NCBI GenBank assembly: GCA_004282745.1
Contig: SHMT01000018.1
Location: 29,209 to 93,208, forward strand
Reading direction: 5' to 3'
Length of the DNA: 64,000 bases
Source: Candidatus Scalindua sp. SCAELEC01
GTDB taxonomy: Bacteria > Planctomycetota > Brocadiia > Brocadiales > Scalinduaceae
The notes below the pieces were generated by a model that was given only the letters and a program-made list of their open reading frames with translations, made no database searches and was not told the origin of the DNA. Of this stretch, positions 45,467 through 55,062 are shown piece by piece (position 1 is the first letter of the stretch; each line of letters starts with the position of its first letter). Position numbers and translations under genes: made by a program.

Positions 45467-47089
45467 CTACGAAACGCTTCCTTCAGCTAAATTACCTTCT
45501 TCTTCGTCTTCATTTAAATCCGTTATCATCACCTCGGTTGTCAACATCAAACCTGCTATACTTGCCGCATTCTGTAAAGCGGTCCGGCTGACCTTTGCGG
45601 GATCTATTATGCCTTTAGCAAACATATCTACATACTCACATGTGTTTGCATCAAATCCAATATTGGGACCTTTTTCCTTTACCTCTTCCACAACAACAGG
45701 GCCATCTTCTCCACCATTTGACACAATCTGTCGTAATGGTGCTTCAATGGCTTTTGCTATTATGTCTGCGCCAATTTTCTCGTCTCCTCTCAGTTTTTTT
45801 CTCAGCTCCTCCACCTTTGGGATTGCTCTGATAAATGCAGTCCCTCCACCAGCAACAATGCCCTCTTCAACTGCTGCCCTTGTAGCGTGGAGTGCATCCT
45901 CTACTAATGCCTTTCTCTCATTCACTTCTACCTCAGTGGCTCCACCTACATTAATTACGGCAACACCGCCCGTTAATTTCGCAAGCCTTTCTTGAAATTT
46001 TTCCTTGTCATAATCAGACGTGCTCTGGTCTATTTGATTTCTGATTTGCGAAATTCTCCCCTGCACATCAGCCCTCTTACCGGCACCCTCAATTATCGTA
46101 GTGTTTTCCTTGCCGATTACAACACGCTTTGCTGTCCCGAGGTCACTCAACTCAAGGGTTTCCAATTTCACCCCGAGATCTTCTGAAATCAAACGCCCTT
46201 TTGTCAATATGGCTATATCCTCAAGCATTGCCTTCCGTCGATCACCGAAACCAGGAGCTTTAACAGCAGCACAGTTGATGACTCCACGCAGTTTATTAAC
46301 TACTAAGGTAGCCAATGCCTCGCCTTCAACCTCCTCTGAGATGATCAGAAGAGATTTACCCGCCCCCGCTATTTTTTCCAAAAGAGGAAGGAGTTCTTTC
46401 ATACTCGATATCTTCTTCTCATGAATCAAAATATACGGATCATCAAAGATAACCTCCATCGTTTGTGCATTAGTCACAAAATAGGGAGAAATAAACCCCT
46501 TATCAAACTGCATACCCTCAACAACATCTAAAGTTGTTTCTATGCTTTTGGCTTCTTCAACCGTGATAACACCGTCTTTCCCTACTTTGTCCATTGCATC
46601 AGCCAATAGATCTCCTATCGATGCATCATTATTAGCAGAAATAGTTCCAACCTGTGCGATATGTGATCTGTCTTTCACTTTTTTACTGACATTCCCTATT
46701 GCTTCAACTACTTCGTTTACCGCCTTATCTATACCCCTCTTCAAAGCCATTGGATTTGCGCCGGCAACAACTGACTTAACACCTTCATTATAAATTGCCT
46801 CCGCTAAAATAGTTGCCGTTGTCGTACCATCTCCCGCGACATCACTGGTCTTCGAAGCGACCTCGCATACCATCTTTGCACCCATGTTCTCAAATGGATC
46901 TACAAGCTCCACCTCTTTTGCAACCGATACGCCATCTTTTGTTACAGACGGTGATCCAAAACTCTTCTCTAAAAGCACATTTCTACCGGTAGGGCCCATT
47001 GTCACCCTAACAGCATCAGCTAATTTCTTGATACCACTACGTATGTTTCTTCTTGCCTCTTCACTGAACATAAGCTGTTTTGCAGCCAT
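45467..47089 (-). CDS. groL: 60-kDa chaperonin GroEL, second paralogue
   Basis: A 540-aa Hsp60 subunit with canonical [31 protein letters not shown], and a C-terminal domain with [15 protein letters not shown]. The Gly-Gly-Met tail is absent (it ends [12 protein letters not shown]). This differs from its neighbour groEL1, so the two copies may have different clients or partners. AGGAGG precedes the ATG by eight bases. Only 20 bp separate it from groES, so all three genes form an operon. Confidence 0.97.
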   Translation of the reverse strand: MAAKQLMFSEEARRNIRSGIKKLADAVRVTMGPTGRNVLLEKSFGSPSVTKDGVSVAKEVELVDPFENMGAKMVCEVASKTSDVAGDGTTTATILAEAIYNEGVKSVVAGANPMALKRGIDKAVNEVVEAIGNVSKKVKDRSHIAQVGTISANNDASIGDLLADAMDKVGKDGVITVEEAKSIETTLDVVEGMQFDKGFISPYFVTNAQTMEVIFDDPYILIHEKKISSMKELLPLLEKIAGAGKSLLIISEEVEGEALATLVVNKLRGVINCAAVKAPGFGDRRKAMLEDIAILTKGRLISEDLGVKLETLELSDLGTAKRVVIGKENTTIIEGAGKRADVQGRISQIRNQIDQSTSDYDKEKFQERLAKLTGGVAVINVGGATEVEVNERKALVEDALHATRAAVEEGIVAGGGTAFIRAIPKVEELRKKLRGDEKIGADIIAKAIEAPLRQIVSNGGEDGPVVVEEVKEKGPNIGFDANTCEYVDMFAKGIIDPAKVSRTALQNAASIAGLMLTTEVMITDLNEDEEEGNLAEGSVS

Positions 47090-47109
47090 AATAAAACCTC
47101 CTGAATGTA

Positions 47110-47397
47110 TTAGTCAATTTTCGCCAAGATATCACTTTCTTTAATAATGAGATATTCTTTTCCGCTAACGGTTATTTCTGTTCCTGCGTATTTCCCATAA
47201 AGAACCTGATCTCCCTTTTTAACTAAGAGTGCAGCCCTCTGACCATTATCCAAGAGTCTCCCTTCACCAACGGATATTATTTTACCCTTTGTGGGTTTTT
47301 CTTTTGCCGAATCAGGCAAAACAATACCACCCTTTGTTGTCTCTTCTGCTTCTAAAGGCTCAACAACCACCCTATCATCTAAAGGCCTAATCGCCAT
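47110..47397 (-). CDS. groS: 10-kDa co-chaperonin GroES
   Basis: GroES caps GroEL and encloses the folding chamber. A 95-aa protein, [19 protein letters not shown] at the N-terminus, [18 protein letters not shown] around the mobile loop, and [11 protein letters not shown] near the end. It is sandwiched between two groEL genes and preceded by AAGGAGGAAAC. Confidence 0.98.
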   Translation of the reverse strand: MAIRPLDDRVVVEPLEAEETTKGGIVLPDSAKEKPTKGKIISVGEGRLLDNGQRAALLVKKGDQVLYGKYAGTEITVSGKEYLIIKESDILAKID

Positions 47398-47457
47398 AAT
47401 AGTTTCCTCCTTCTATAAACGAACATAATTAATAAGATGAAAAACAGTAACCGGTCT

Positions 47458-49158
47458 TTACATGCCCATACCTGGCATTCCGCCCATACCGCCCATACCT
47501 GGCATTCCGCCCATTCCCGGCATTCCTCCCATTCCGCCTGGAGGCATTCCACCACCCGGAGGCATCATCGGTTCTTCTTTACCTGGGACTTCCGTTATCA
47601 AACAATCACATGTTAATAGCATCCCCGCAATACTTAAGGCATTTTGTAAAGCGCATCTGGTAACCTTAGTGGGATCAATAACGCCAGATTCGTAAAGATT
47701 GCCATACTCTTCCTTTTCTGCATCATATCCAAATGCGTCGTCTTTAGAGTCCAAGATCTTACGCATGACCACCGTACCTTCAAGCCCAGCATTTTTAACA
47801 ATTTGTCTTAGAGGAGCACTGATTGAATTCTTTATTATGTCAACACCAACCTTTTCATCGCCCTTTAGTTTAAGGTTCTTTAGCACCTCAGAAGCTCTCA
47901 ATAATGCGACACCACCACCAGGTAAAACGCCCTCTTCGATTGCCGCGCGAGTAGCATGCAAAGCGTCCTCTACACGTGCTTTCTTTTCCTTCATTTCAGT
48001 CTCGGTTGTTGCTCCGATATTTATTTGTGCAACACCACCTGCCAGCTTTGCCAATCTCTCTTGCAGTTTTTCTCGGTCATAATCAGATGTAGTTTCTTCA
48101 ATTTCCATCCTAATCTGACTAATTCGGCTTTTAATAGCATCAGATTTCCCACCACCCTGAACTATTATTGTGTTCTCAGAATCTATATTAATCTTCTTCG
48201 CAGTCCCAAGATCACTTAACTCTATATTTTCCAGTTGAATACCTAGATCTTTAAATACCGCTTTTCCGCCAGTAAGAATTGCAATATCCTCCATCATAGC
48301 TTTCCTGCGATCGCCATAACCTGGCGCCTTAATAGCGGCACAAGATACCGTCCCACGAAGATTATTGACAACCAAGGTAGCCAAAGCTTCCCCTTCAACA
48401 TCTTCGGACATAATTAGCAGCGGTCTTTTAGACTTCGCAATTTTTTCAAGCAGAGGGACAATCCCCTTGATAGTCGAAATTTTTTCTTCATGGATAAGGA
48501 CGTAGGCGTCCTTCAGCTCTACCTTCATATTCTCTTTATCCGTGACAAAACCCGAAGACAAATAACCACGGTCAAACTGCATACCTTCAACTATCTCAAC
48601 ATCCGTATTCAGACTCTTACCTTCTTCAACCGTAATAACTCCGTCTTTCCCTACCTTGTCCATAGAGTTTGCTATCATCTTACCCGCTTCCGTATCATTA
48701 TTAGCAGCGATAGTACCGATGTTAGAAATATCTTTTTGGTCTTTAACTGGCTTGCTCATCTGCTTTAGCTTTTCCACTACCTTATCTACCGCTGCTTTCA
48801 TCCCACGATTAAGCGCAGCAGGGTTGGCACCCGCAGTGATACACCTTAACCCATTATTAAAAATAGCCTCGGCTAAAACCGTAGCAGTAGTGGTCCCGTC
48901 CCCGGCAACATCACTCGTCTTAGAAGATACTTCCTTTACCAATTTTGCTCCTAAGTTTTCATAAGGATCTTTCAACTCTACCTCTTCTGCAACGGTTACC
49001 CCATCCTTTGTTATCGTTGGGCTCCCCCAACCTTTATCAAGAACCGCGTTCCTCCCCCTCGGCCCTAGTGTAACCTTTACTGCACTCGCCAATTTAGAGA
49101 CGCCTCTCTTTATTGCCAATCTTGCGTCTTCTTTAAATGCCAACTGCTTTGCTGCCAT
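47458..49158 (-). CDS. groL: 60-kDa chaperonin GroEL, first paralogue with extended GGM tail
   Basis: A 566-aa Hsp60 subunit. [37 protein letters not shown] and GGGVALLRA are present. The C-terminal tail is an unusually long Gly/Met/Pro-rich stretch ([18 protein letters not shown], about 35 residues), longer than the usual tail of ~13 residues. It is the promoter-proximal gene of the operon and has a strong GGAGG Shine-Dalgarno. No CIRCE inverted repeat (TTAGCACTC-N9-GAGTGCTAA) was found in the ~280 bp upstream. Confidence 0.97.
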   Translation of the reverse strand: MAAKQLAFKEDARLAIKRGVSKLASAVKVTLGPRGRNAVLDKGWGSPTITKDGVTVAEEVELKDPYENLGAKLVKEVSSKTSDVAGDGTTTATVLAEAIFNNGLRCITAGANPAALNRGMKAAVDKVVEKLKQMSKPVKDQKDISNIGTIAANNDTEAGKMIANSMDKVGKDGVITVEEGKSLNTDVEIVEGMQFDRGYLSSGFVTDKENMKVELKDAYVLIHEEKISTIKGIVPLLEKIAKSKRPLLIMSEDVEGEALATLVVNNLRGTVSCAAIKAPGYGDRRKAMMEDIAILTGGKAVFKDLGIQLENIELSDLGTAKKINIDSENTIIVQGGGKSDAIKSRISQIRMEIEETTSDYDREKLQERLAKLAGGVAQINIGATTETEMKEKKARVEDALHATRAAIEEGVLPGGGVALLRASEVLKNLKLKGDEKVGVDIIKNSISAPLRQIVKNAGLEGTVVMRKILDSKDDAFGYDAEKEEYGNLYESGVIDPTKVTRCALQNALSIAGMLLTCDCLITEVPGKEEPMMPPGGGMPPGGMGGMPGMGGMPGMGGMGGMPGMGM

Positions 49159-49442
49159 TGCTTTCCTCCTATTAAAATTAATACATTTTTACTTAACCTA
49201 ACAAGCTACGCAAATACATTGCCAAACACAGGCAACACCCTCTTAACTCCCAAATATACAGGGACTTGTACCTTTTAAATAAAATCCTTCTCTGAAAAAA
49301 CAGACAAAGCACATTTGTAAAATGCCAATGTGGCAGCCATCGTTTTGGCAACTTTATGGAGAGTGTCAATATGACATAGAGCCTTTAGCGGGTTGAAAAA
49401 TACTTCACAGGAACTGGGTATTCGCCGTACTTTGTGCTCGGG

Positions 49443-50102
49443 TTATATGCTCATTTTTCGAACGTAAACGTTGTTTGCTATATCCTTATCCAGTGCCAGC
49501 TGTGTTTCACCAAACTGGATAACAATACTGGGATATTTTTGATGAACGGTTAATACGAGACCCGGAATAACTCCAATCGAGGAGAGCCTATCTAAACTTG
49601 AATGTGATCGGGTTGTGATATAAGCGACCTTAGCCCGTTCACCGGCTTTTAGTTTTGATAGTGGGCTTACTACAGCTTCTAATGCTTTTTTTGCACCAAA
49701 ACAGCACTCTCCGGGAGGAATTTTTTTCCCGTGTGGGCAAACAACAGGATGACCGAGCAGTGTGCAAATACTCGCAATAATTTCTTCGTTTACGAAGTGT
49801 TCAAATTGACAAGCCCCACTTTCCAGGACATCGTCACCAATCTCAAGCACATCATTCATCAAACGTTCAGCTATACGATGACGCCTAATAATTCGCTGTG
49901 CTTGACCTCTTCCTGTTTTAGTCAATACAATTTCATTCTTATCAAGATCGATCAATTCTCTTTTATCCATCATACCGAGAAATTTTTCAGCGAGAGCACT
50001 CCCAAACTTATCCTCCAGGTATATCTGCTTCACGATACCATGGTCCTCCTCAGCTATCCAGATATACTCCAAAAACTCTTCAATTTGTATTTCGTCAGAC
50101 AT
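49443..50102 (-). CDS. DtxR/MntR-family metal-dependent regulator with FeoA-like domain
   Basis: A ~219-aa regulator. N-terminal winged helix (residues ~1-65), dimerisation and metal-binding helices with the motif CQFEHFVNEEI and HPVVCPHGKKIPPGECC (ligand-like Cys/His/Glu residues). The C-terminal SH3-like FeoA domain contains SLDRLSSIGVIPGLVL. The family represses iron or manganese uptake genes when metal is plentiful. The start MSDEIQIEE is favoured by GAGGAG ten bases upstream. It has no adjacent transporter, but follows the chaperonin operon. Confidence 0.9.
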   Translation of the reverse strand: MSDEIQIEEFLEYIWIAEEDHGIVKQIYLEDKFGSALAEKFLGMMDKRELIDLDKNEIVLTKTGRGQAQRIIRRHRIAERLMNDVLEIGDDVLESGACQFEHFVNEEIIASICTLLGHPVVCPHGKKIPPGECCFGAKKALEAVVSPLSKLKAGERAKVAYITTRSHSSLDRLSSIGVIPGLVLTVHQKYPSIVIQFGETQLALDKDIANNVYVRKMSI

Positions 50103-50277
50103 AGAGGGAAATCTCCTCAAGAAAATTCCATAAAACTATTAAAAACGTGGGAGTACCCACAACCGCTCCTATTTATGTAATATATCACAAATTGATACGC
50201 TTAGGACCCAAAAAATATCTGTTCTATTTCTTAAGCCTCCGTTCCGATAGCATTATCACCGTAAAGATATGTTATTT

Positions 50278-50534
50278 AGTGTTTGAACGAAAACTACCCA
50301 TCTACGGCGTTGCTGCAACAATTACGTAATCCTCACGTATTTGAGTACGCTCCGGTTACGTAATTATTTCGCACCTTGTATACTAAAACCGATTTGGTTT
50401 TCGGTTTTACCGGAAACCAAATCTTGGTGAAGGTACACTCGCTCAATTTTATCTCGGATTTTATCCGAAAACCATTATGAGATGAGTGTACCTGGGCAGT
50501 TTTGGTTCAAACACTGGGTTTTCATTCACGCACT
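50278..50534 (+). mobile_element. Family A MITE-like element split by a nested family B repeat
   Basis: A family A copy (ends AGTGTTTGAACG and CACGCACT) with the target duplication ATTT at both sides (50274-50277 and 50535-50538). The internal sequence is interrupted at ...CACCTTGTA by a family B composite repeat (50381-50490), after which the family A sequence resumes at CCTGGGCAG. Without the insert it would be about 147 bp. Confidence 0.9.
50381..50490 (+). repeat. Family B composite repeat nested in a family A element
   Basis: A short form: TACTAAAACCGATTTGG and a reduced module 1 without the GC-rich centre, followed by module 2 ending GATGAGTGTA. It lies between TA-containing flanks, consistent with insertion at TA. 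Confidence 0.85.
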
Positions 50535-52868
50535 ATTTATACACCTCACAATTTCTGTTAAATCAATTGGTTTATTAACAACAAAATCTACCTTCAATCT
50601 CTCCCTTTCAGCATCTTGCATCTTGAAATTCCAACCAGTAATAAGGCCTACCTTTGGTCTTGTGCGCAATGTATCAAGAAATCTGATAACGTCTCTTCCG
50701 GTTACATCCGGCATAACCAAACCACAGAGTACCAGGTCAAACCTTTCCTCTCTCAACAACTTCATGGCCTCACTACCACAACACACGCTTACAACATAAT
50801 GCCCGCTGTCGGATAAAAACTCACGTAAAAATTCGCAGATATACTGATCATCATCTACCACCAAGATACGGAGGTCATTTGTTTTAATTTCTTCCATTGA
50901 ATTTTGTCTGTTTTCGTGAACAGATGCCTCCAAGAGAGGAACACAAATCGTAAACGTACTCCCGTTTCCGATCTCACTTGACACCTCTATCCGACCTCCA
51001 TGCCTTCTTATTATGCCAAAGGCGGAACTCAAACCCAACCCGCTTCCTTCAGGCTGTTTCGTGGAAAAAAAGGGATCAAACACCTTTTTCAACACGCTAC
51101 GACACATACCTTCCCCCGTGTCAGAAAAACTTATGAACAGACTGTCTGACTCCCGCCACGTACTCAATGAAAGAGTACCACCACAAGGCATTGCATCGAA
51201 TGCGTTATTTATTACATTAGTAAATACCTCCCTTAACTCAGAAGGGTTCCCCCTTGTGATGGGTACTTCCCTCATACCGTTAAGGTCTATGTGGTAGGTT
51301 ATACCATTAGCCAAGGCCATATTTTTCCATCTTGGCATGGTAAAATCAATTACCTGTCTTGCCAGCACTCTGATATCTACCGATGTTAACTTGGAAGGCT
51401 CTTTCTTTGAATTGGTAAAATCTTGCATCCTTCGCACAATATCCGCACCATCATTCGCAGCATCAATGATGATGCTGACCCCCTTCGCCAACTTGTTTTG
51501 GTCACCACGAGATCCTTTTTTTAATAATTGTGCAAAACCGAGGATTATGGCGAGGATATTATTAAATTCGTGTGCAATGCCAGATGTCATCACCCCCATG
51601 GCCATCAACTTCTCTGATTGCATGAGTTTGGCTTCTATCTTTTTGCGTTCAGTGATATCTTCAGCGATTCCTTCTACAGCAATTACGTTATTATCTTTGT
51701 CAAAAACGGGTACCTCTTGAACATTCAACATTCGTATTGATCCGTCCTTATGATAGATCTCCACCGGGTAAGCTGGTTGTTTGATCCCTTTTATACTGAG
51801 TCCGGTGTAACGTATGACCTCCTCATTAATTGAATTGGGTGTCAGAAATTCAGAATAATGGGTAAGAAATTCATTCGGAGTATAACCAAGTATGTTGCTG
51901 ATTGAAGAGCTAAGATACGTAAAGACACCTGCGGTATTGTGGGAGTAGAAAAGGTAATTGTCCTGAAGGTTTTCAATCAACCTTCGATATTTTTGCTCAG
52001 ACTCACGCAAAGCACTTTCCACCCGCTTGCGCTCGGTTATGTCCGTTGAAATACCACATAACCTGTCAGGAAATCCATCTGAGTCAAAGAGTGGAAATTT
52101 TATCGAAATATAGGTATGTAATTTCTCCTTTTGGGGAACAATTTCTTCGATCACGTGTGATTTCCCTGAATTGAGAACTTTACGGTCATTTTCCTGAAGT
52201 GTTTCTGCCAAATCTTCTGGAAACAGATCCTTATCTGTTTTCCCCTCAATGTCCTTTCTGCTCACAAAGAAAAGTTTTTCGAATTGTCGATTTATTAAGA
52301 GATATCTCCCCTCTTTATCTTTAAGATAAATAACCGCAGTAGTGTTATCCAGAATTGATTGTAGATCATCTTGCGCTCCCGTCAGCGACCTCTCAGCCTT
52401 TTTTCGCTCCATAATCTCTAGACGGTGATTATTGTTTGTGACTGACAACTCCTCTGTACGCTTTTTTACCTGTTGTTCCAAAGACTCGTTTAGTACGGCA
52501 AGTTCATCCTGAAGCTGTTTACGTTCAGAAATATCCCGTGCGATGCCAACAACCCCTATTATTTCTCCGTTTTTATCTCGTAATGGATTATTTTTATATT
52601 CGCATAGCGTGTCAGTATCTTTAAAGCAGAGTTCGTATAGGGGGCTCTCTCCTCTCAACGTTCTTGTGTAAGCGTCCATCCATTTTTTTAAATTTTTCTC
52701 ATCAAAAAGAGAATCAAAAGGTTTACCAGAGAAATTTTCCGGATTGTGTCCGGTAAATTTCTTGAATATGTTGTTAACATAAACGATGTTACCTTTCGCA
52801 TCGCATGCATATGCTAAATCCGAAATATTATCCATAATAATTTTATACTTTTCCAATTCCTCTTCCAT
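50526..52868 (-). CDS. PAS-domain hybrid histidine kinase with degenerate receiver
   Basis: A 780-aa soluble kinase without membrane segments. Three PAS domains (residues ~1-115, 165-280, 290-405) with NPLRDKNGEIIGVVGIARDI, then HisKA with GIAHEFNNILAIILG (phosphorylatable His ~432), then HATPase with GEGM, STKQPEGSGLGLSSAFGII. The C-terminal receiver (~668-780) has VVDDDQYI and a Thr/Lys pair (LITGW, NKP) but reads LVLCGLVMPDVTG where the phospho-acceptor Asp is expected, so Gly replaces Asp. The last two residues and TGA stop lie in a family A repeat end. Target unknown. Confidence 0.92.
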   Translation of the reverse strand: MEEELEKYKIIMDNISDLAYACDAKGNIVYVNNIFKKFTGHNPENFSGKPFDSLFDEKNLKKWMDAYTRTLRGESPLYELCFKDTDTLCEYKNNPLRDKNGEIIGVVGIARDISERKQLQDELAVLNESLEQQVKKRTEELSVTNNNHRLEIMERKKAERSLTGAQDDLQSILDNTTAVIYLKDKEGRYLLINRQFEKLFFVSRKDIEGKTDKDLFPEDLAETLQENDRKVLNSGKSHVIEEIVPQKEKLHTYISIKFPLFDSDGFPDRLCGISTDITERKRVESALRESEQKYRRLIENLQDNYLFYSHNTAGVFTYLSSSISNILGYTPNEFLTHYSEFLTPNSINEEVIRYTGLSIKGIKQPAYPVEIYHKDGSIRMLNVQEVPVFDKDNNVIAVEGIAEDITERKKIEAKLMQSEKLMAMGVMTSGIAHEFNNILAIILGFAQLLKKGSRGDQNKLAKGVSIIIDAANDGADIVRRMQDFTNSKKEPSKLTSVDIRVLARQVIDFTMPRWKNMALANGITYHIDLNGMREVPITRGNPSELREVFTNVINNAFDAMPCGGTLSLSTWRESDSLFISFSDTGEGMCRSVLKKVFDPFFSTKQPEGSGLGLSSAFGIIRRHGGRIEVSSEIGNGSTFTICVPLLEASVHENRQNSMEEIKTNDLRILVVDDDQYICEFLREFLSDSGHYVVSVCCGSEAMKLLREERFDLVLCGLVMPDVTGRDVIRFLDTLRTRPKVGLITGWNFKMQDAERERLKVDFVVNKPIDLTEIVRCINSA

Positions 52869-52942
52869 AATCTCACACCTATACTATTATTATGTCCCGT
52901 GTCACACTCGCCACTCTTCAACAATATGAGTTATTTGTACAT

Positions 52943-53058
52943 AGTGTTTGAACGAAAACTACCCATCTACTGCGTTGCTGCAATAATTTCGCAATCCTCA
53001 AGTACAATTGTACGTTCCGGTTACGAAATTATTACGCGCCTTGTACCTAGGCACTTTT
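52943..53058 (+). mobile_element. Family A MITE-like element, truncated right end
   Basis: It matches family A from AGTGTTTGAACGAAAAC through GCGCCTTGTACCTAGGCACT and then diverges. About 30 bp of the right end, including the inverted repeat, are missing. The break lies just before the 3' end of the next gene. Confidence 0.85.
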
Positions 53059-53069
53059 TATGGTTTCAG

Positions 53070-53765
53070 TTACTCTGTTTTCAACAGTAAAATCCTTTTT
53101 TCCTGTTCTAACAACGCCTCTCGATTTCCCTTCTCCTGATGCCTCCTGAATTGTTCCAGTTTGGACAAGTTAGGCTTTACATTTTCTTCTTTACTTAATT
53201 TCTCTTGATACTCATCAGTATGTACAAGATGATACTTTTCCATCAAATCGTGGTCTGAGGATACATCGGTAACAACCCTTCCTCCAGATTTAACATCGAA
53301 AAACCAACCATAGGTTTTCCCCTCTCTCTCATAGGTATAGCTTACAAGACAGGTATCGTCATTAGTCAGTTTTACTTTCCAGCCAATTATTCTTGAAGCA
53401 CTATTTTCCCTTTCAAGTTTTTGCTTAATGCACTCCTTGGTATTATGAAATCCATCGACTATCCAGGTAAACTTCTCGTTAAGGAGATCCAGGATTACCC
53501 CCTCACTTTGAGTAAGATCCTCCTTCTTTGCAAGGTCCAAAAATAACTCTTGTTCCTTCTGCGTAAGAATACGGATATAAGGAGAACCATAATTTTCCTC
53601 ACTCTCTTTTACGGTTCGCTCAACCTCCACTCCTTTAGTCGCCTGTTCAATCGCATCTTGCCTCCCCACCACTTTCTCATGTTGAAGATACATGTAGAAA
53701 GTGATGAGGAGCCACACAACCGCAATTCCCGAAAGTCCGAGAACCAATCTACTCACCCTGCTCAT
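53070..53765 (-). CDS. Single-pass membrane hypothetical protein
   Basis: A 231-aa protein with an N-terminal membrane helix (LVLGLSGIAVVWLLITFYMY) and a charged soluble domain. The C-terminal part is helical and Lys/Glu-rich (KLSKEENVKPNLSKLEQ). The central segment CLVSYTYEREGKTYGWFFDV looks like a beta-rich domain. No family was recognised. It ends next to a truncated family A repeat. Probably monocistronic. Confidence 0.7.
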   Translation of the reverse strand: MSRVSRLVLGLSGIAVVWLLITFYMYLQHEKVVGRQDAIEQATKGVEVERTVKESEENYGSPYIRILTQKEQELFLDLAKKEDLTQSEGVILDLLNEKFTWIVDGFHNTKECIKQKLERENSASRIIGWKVKLTNDDTCLVSYTYEREGKTYGWFFDVKSGGRVVTDVSSDHDLMEKYHLVHTDEYQEKLSKEENVKPNLSKLEQFRRHQEKGNREALLEQEKRILLLKTE

Positions 53766-53880
53766 TACCCTACCCCTTTTAAAGATATTCCCATGATGCC
53801 GCCTCCTATGTTATGCATCCAATATTTATGTTTTGGCTTTTACCCATAGGGTTGCACTACCAACAACATCCACTACAAAT

Positions 53881-54042
53881 CTACTTTGAGAAAGCTACAC
53901 AACCGGTCTTCTGTTGATTTTTTGAACATTTTAAAGGACAAGAGATCCTCTCAGATTCCTGGCAAACTCTTCTAACACTTCGAAGCGCAACACTATAACC
54001 TTTACAATAACAGGTATTTATCTTCACTCTTAGCACCCTCAT
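53881..54042 (-). CDS. Possible cysteine-rich small protein
   Basis: A 53-codon frame beginning MRVLRVKINTCYCKGY with six or so cysteines (CYC, RVCQ, SCPLKC, GCVAF). It may be a small metal-binding or disulfide-rich protein. The start and translation are uncertain; it is listed for the cysteine pattern. Confidence 0.35.
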   Translation of the reverse strand: MRVLRVKINTCYCKGYSVALRSVRRVCQESERISCPLKCSKNQQKTGCVAFSK

Positions 54043-54183
54043 ACCACTACCACTCTTGACAGAGAGAAATTGGCACGGAAATTGTGGATGATTGTATCTT
54101 AACAAAAAATTTTATTCAGTTAAAATCTTTCCTCATTGAGATGTCAGTTAATAATAGCTTATATGTAACTCAAGAGGTACCGA

Positions 54184-54244
54184 AGGCTTTACTCGCTCAA
54201 TTTTATACCGGATTTTATAAGGATACCATATGAGATGAGTATAC
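54184..54244 (+). repeat. Family B second module, diverged
   Basis: GGCTTTACTCGCTCAATTTT and then TGAGATGAGTATAC, with a diverged central part. Intergenic. Confidence 0.7.
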
Positions 54245-54355
54245 TATAATAATTTTCGAACGGGACAGAAATAGGTAAAAGACGACTCTTATGGCGTTAG
54301 GTCTATATTCCACCTACTGGGTAAGATTACCCCTCCAATTTTACTCATAAGATGG

Positions 54356-54438
54356 AATAGTCCCTCCTCCTCATTAGTTTTTGTTTCTGAGCTATCACCG
54401 CGTTCTACAACAAAAACTAATGAGGGAGGGACACTATT
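54356..54438. repeat. Large inverted repeat with ~30-bp arms
   Basis: Left arm 54356-54385 (core CCTCATTAGTTTTTGTT) and right arm 54409-54438 (core AACAAAAACTAATGAGG) are reverse complements apart from a small shift in a run of CCTCC. The loop is 23 bases. It precedes a small ORF by 80 bp. It may be a transcript terminator or the remnant of a mobile element. Confidence 0.85.
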
Positions 54439-54520
54439 GGTTATTGTACTTTTTTCCTGCGGTTTTTGAAAGTCAACATTATTACTATTTAACCGAAGTT
54501 TTTCAGATTGCGAGTGAAAA

Positions 54521-54640
54521 ATGGAAAAGTTGATACAGTACTTAAAGGAGAGAGAAGATATTACCATTATTGAATATTTTTTCCTCTTGATTCTCACAAT
54601 TATAGGAATAGCGGTAACAATTCTTCGATATGTTACGTAA
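54521..54640 (+). CDS. Possible small Flp-type pilin-like peptide
   Basis: A 39-aa frame from ATG at 54521 to TAA at 54638. It reads as a charged N-terminus (MEKLIQYLKERED) followed by a hydrophobic helix (ITIIEYFFLLILTIIG). The (E)D-x-T-x-I-E-Y pattern before the hydrophobic helix resembles Flp/Fap pilins, where the processing Gly precedes it; here that Gly is missing (EDITIIEY). Without other tad genes nearby the function is doubtful, and a simple membrane microprotein is an alternative. The Shine-Dalgarno is weak. Confidence 0.4.
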   Translation: MEKLIQYLKEREDITIIEYFFLLILTIIGIAVTILRYVT

Positions 54641-55062
54641 GCAATGGTCGGGCCTCAAATCTCAAGCCCCTGCTTTTGTTAGTGTTTGGACCGTTACCAT
54701 AATTGTATCATCCAACAGAATAACTCATTATCATTAATTTGTACTCAAAGAATAGACGTTTTTAAATGTAGACAGTACAAATTTTATCTTGGATTTATCG
54801 ATTAGTTCCTTAGATTTTCCCTTGACTTTTATACTAAATTATGTACATTTACACCGCATTGTGCCCACTACAACGTGCTTCCTGGAGTTCCAGGGCAAGA
54901 GATTGCCTGAAATCTGGTTCTGAAAACCGAAAATCAATTTGTGATGGGGATATCAAAAAACACAGGATTAACGAGTTTCTATCAATGTGACTTTAACGCC
55001 TACGTGTACATTCCACATGTATTATTCATAAACATAAATCTTTACATACACTTGTCAAGGAT
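54641..55062. other. Intergenic region before the ABC transporter genes
   Basis: About 420 bp with a family C repeat fragment (54861-54953) and presumably the promoter of the ABC-permease-TPR-hppA gene series. No other signal was identified. Confidence 0.5.
54861..54953 (+). repeat. Family C repeat, short copy
   Basis: It starts GCCCACTACAACGTGCTTCC, with CAGGGCAAGAGATTGCCTG, and ends AATTTGTGATGGGGATATC. The central half found at 55957 and 37717 is missing, so the two outer parts are joined. Confidence 0.75.

Noticed and set aside
49159..49442. Heat-shock control site (CIRCE or sigma-32 promoter) upstream of groEL1
   Set aside because: No TTAGCACTC-N9-GAGTGCTAA was found and no convincing sigma-32 boxes could be placed; only a weak TTGACA-like hexamer on the minus strand.
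54289..54597. Minus-strand frame over the large hairpin
   Set aside because: It spans both arms of the inverted repeat and is low-complexity; the plus-strand 39-aa frame fits better.
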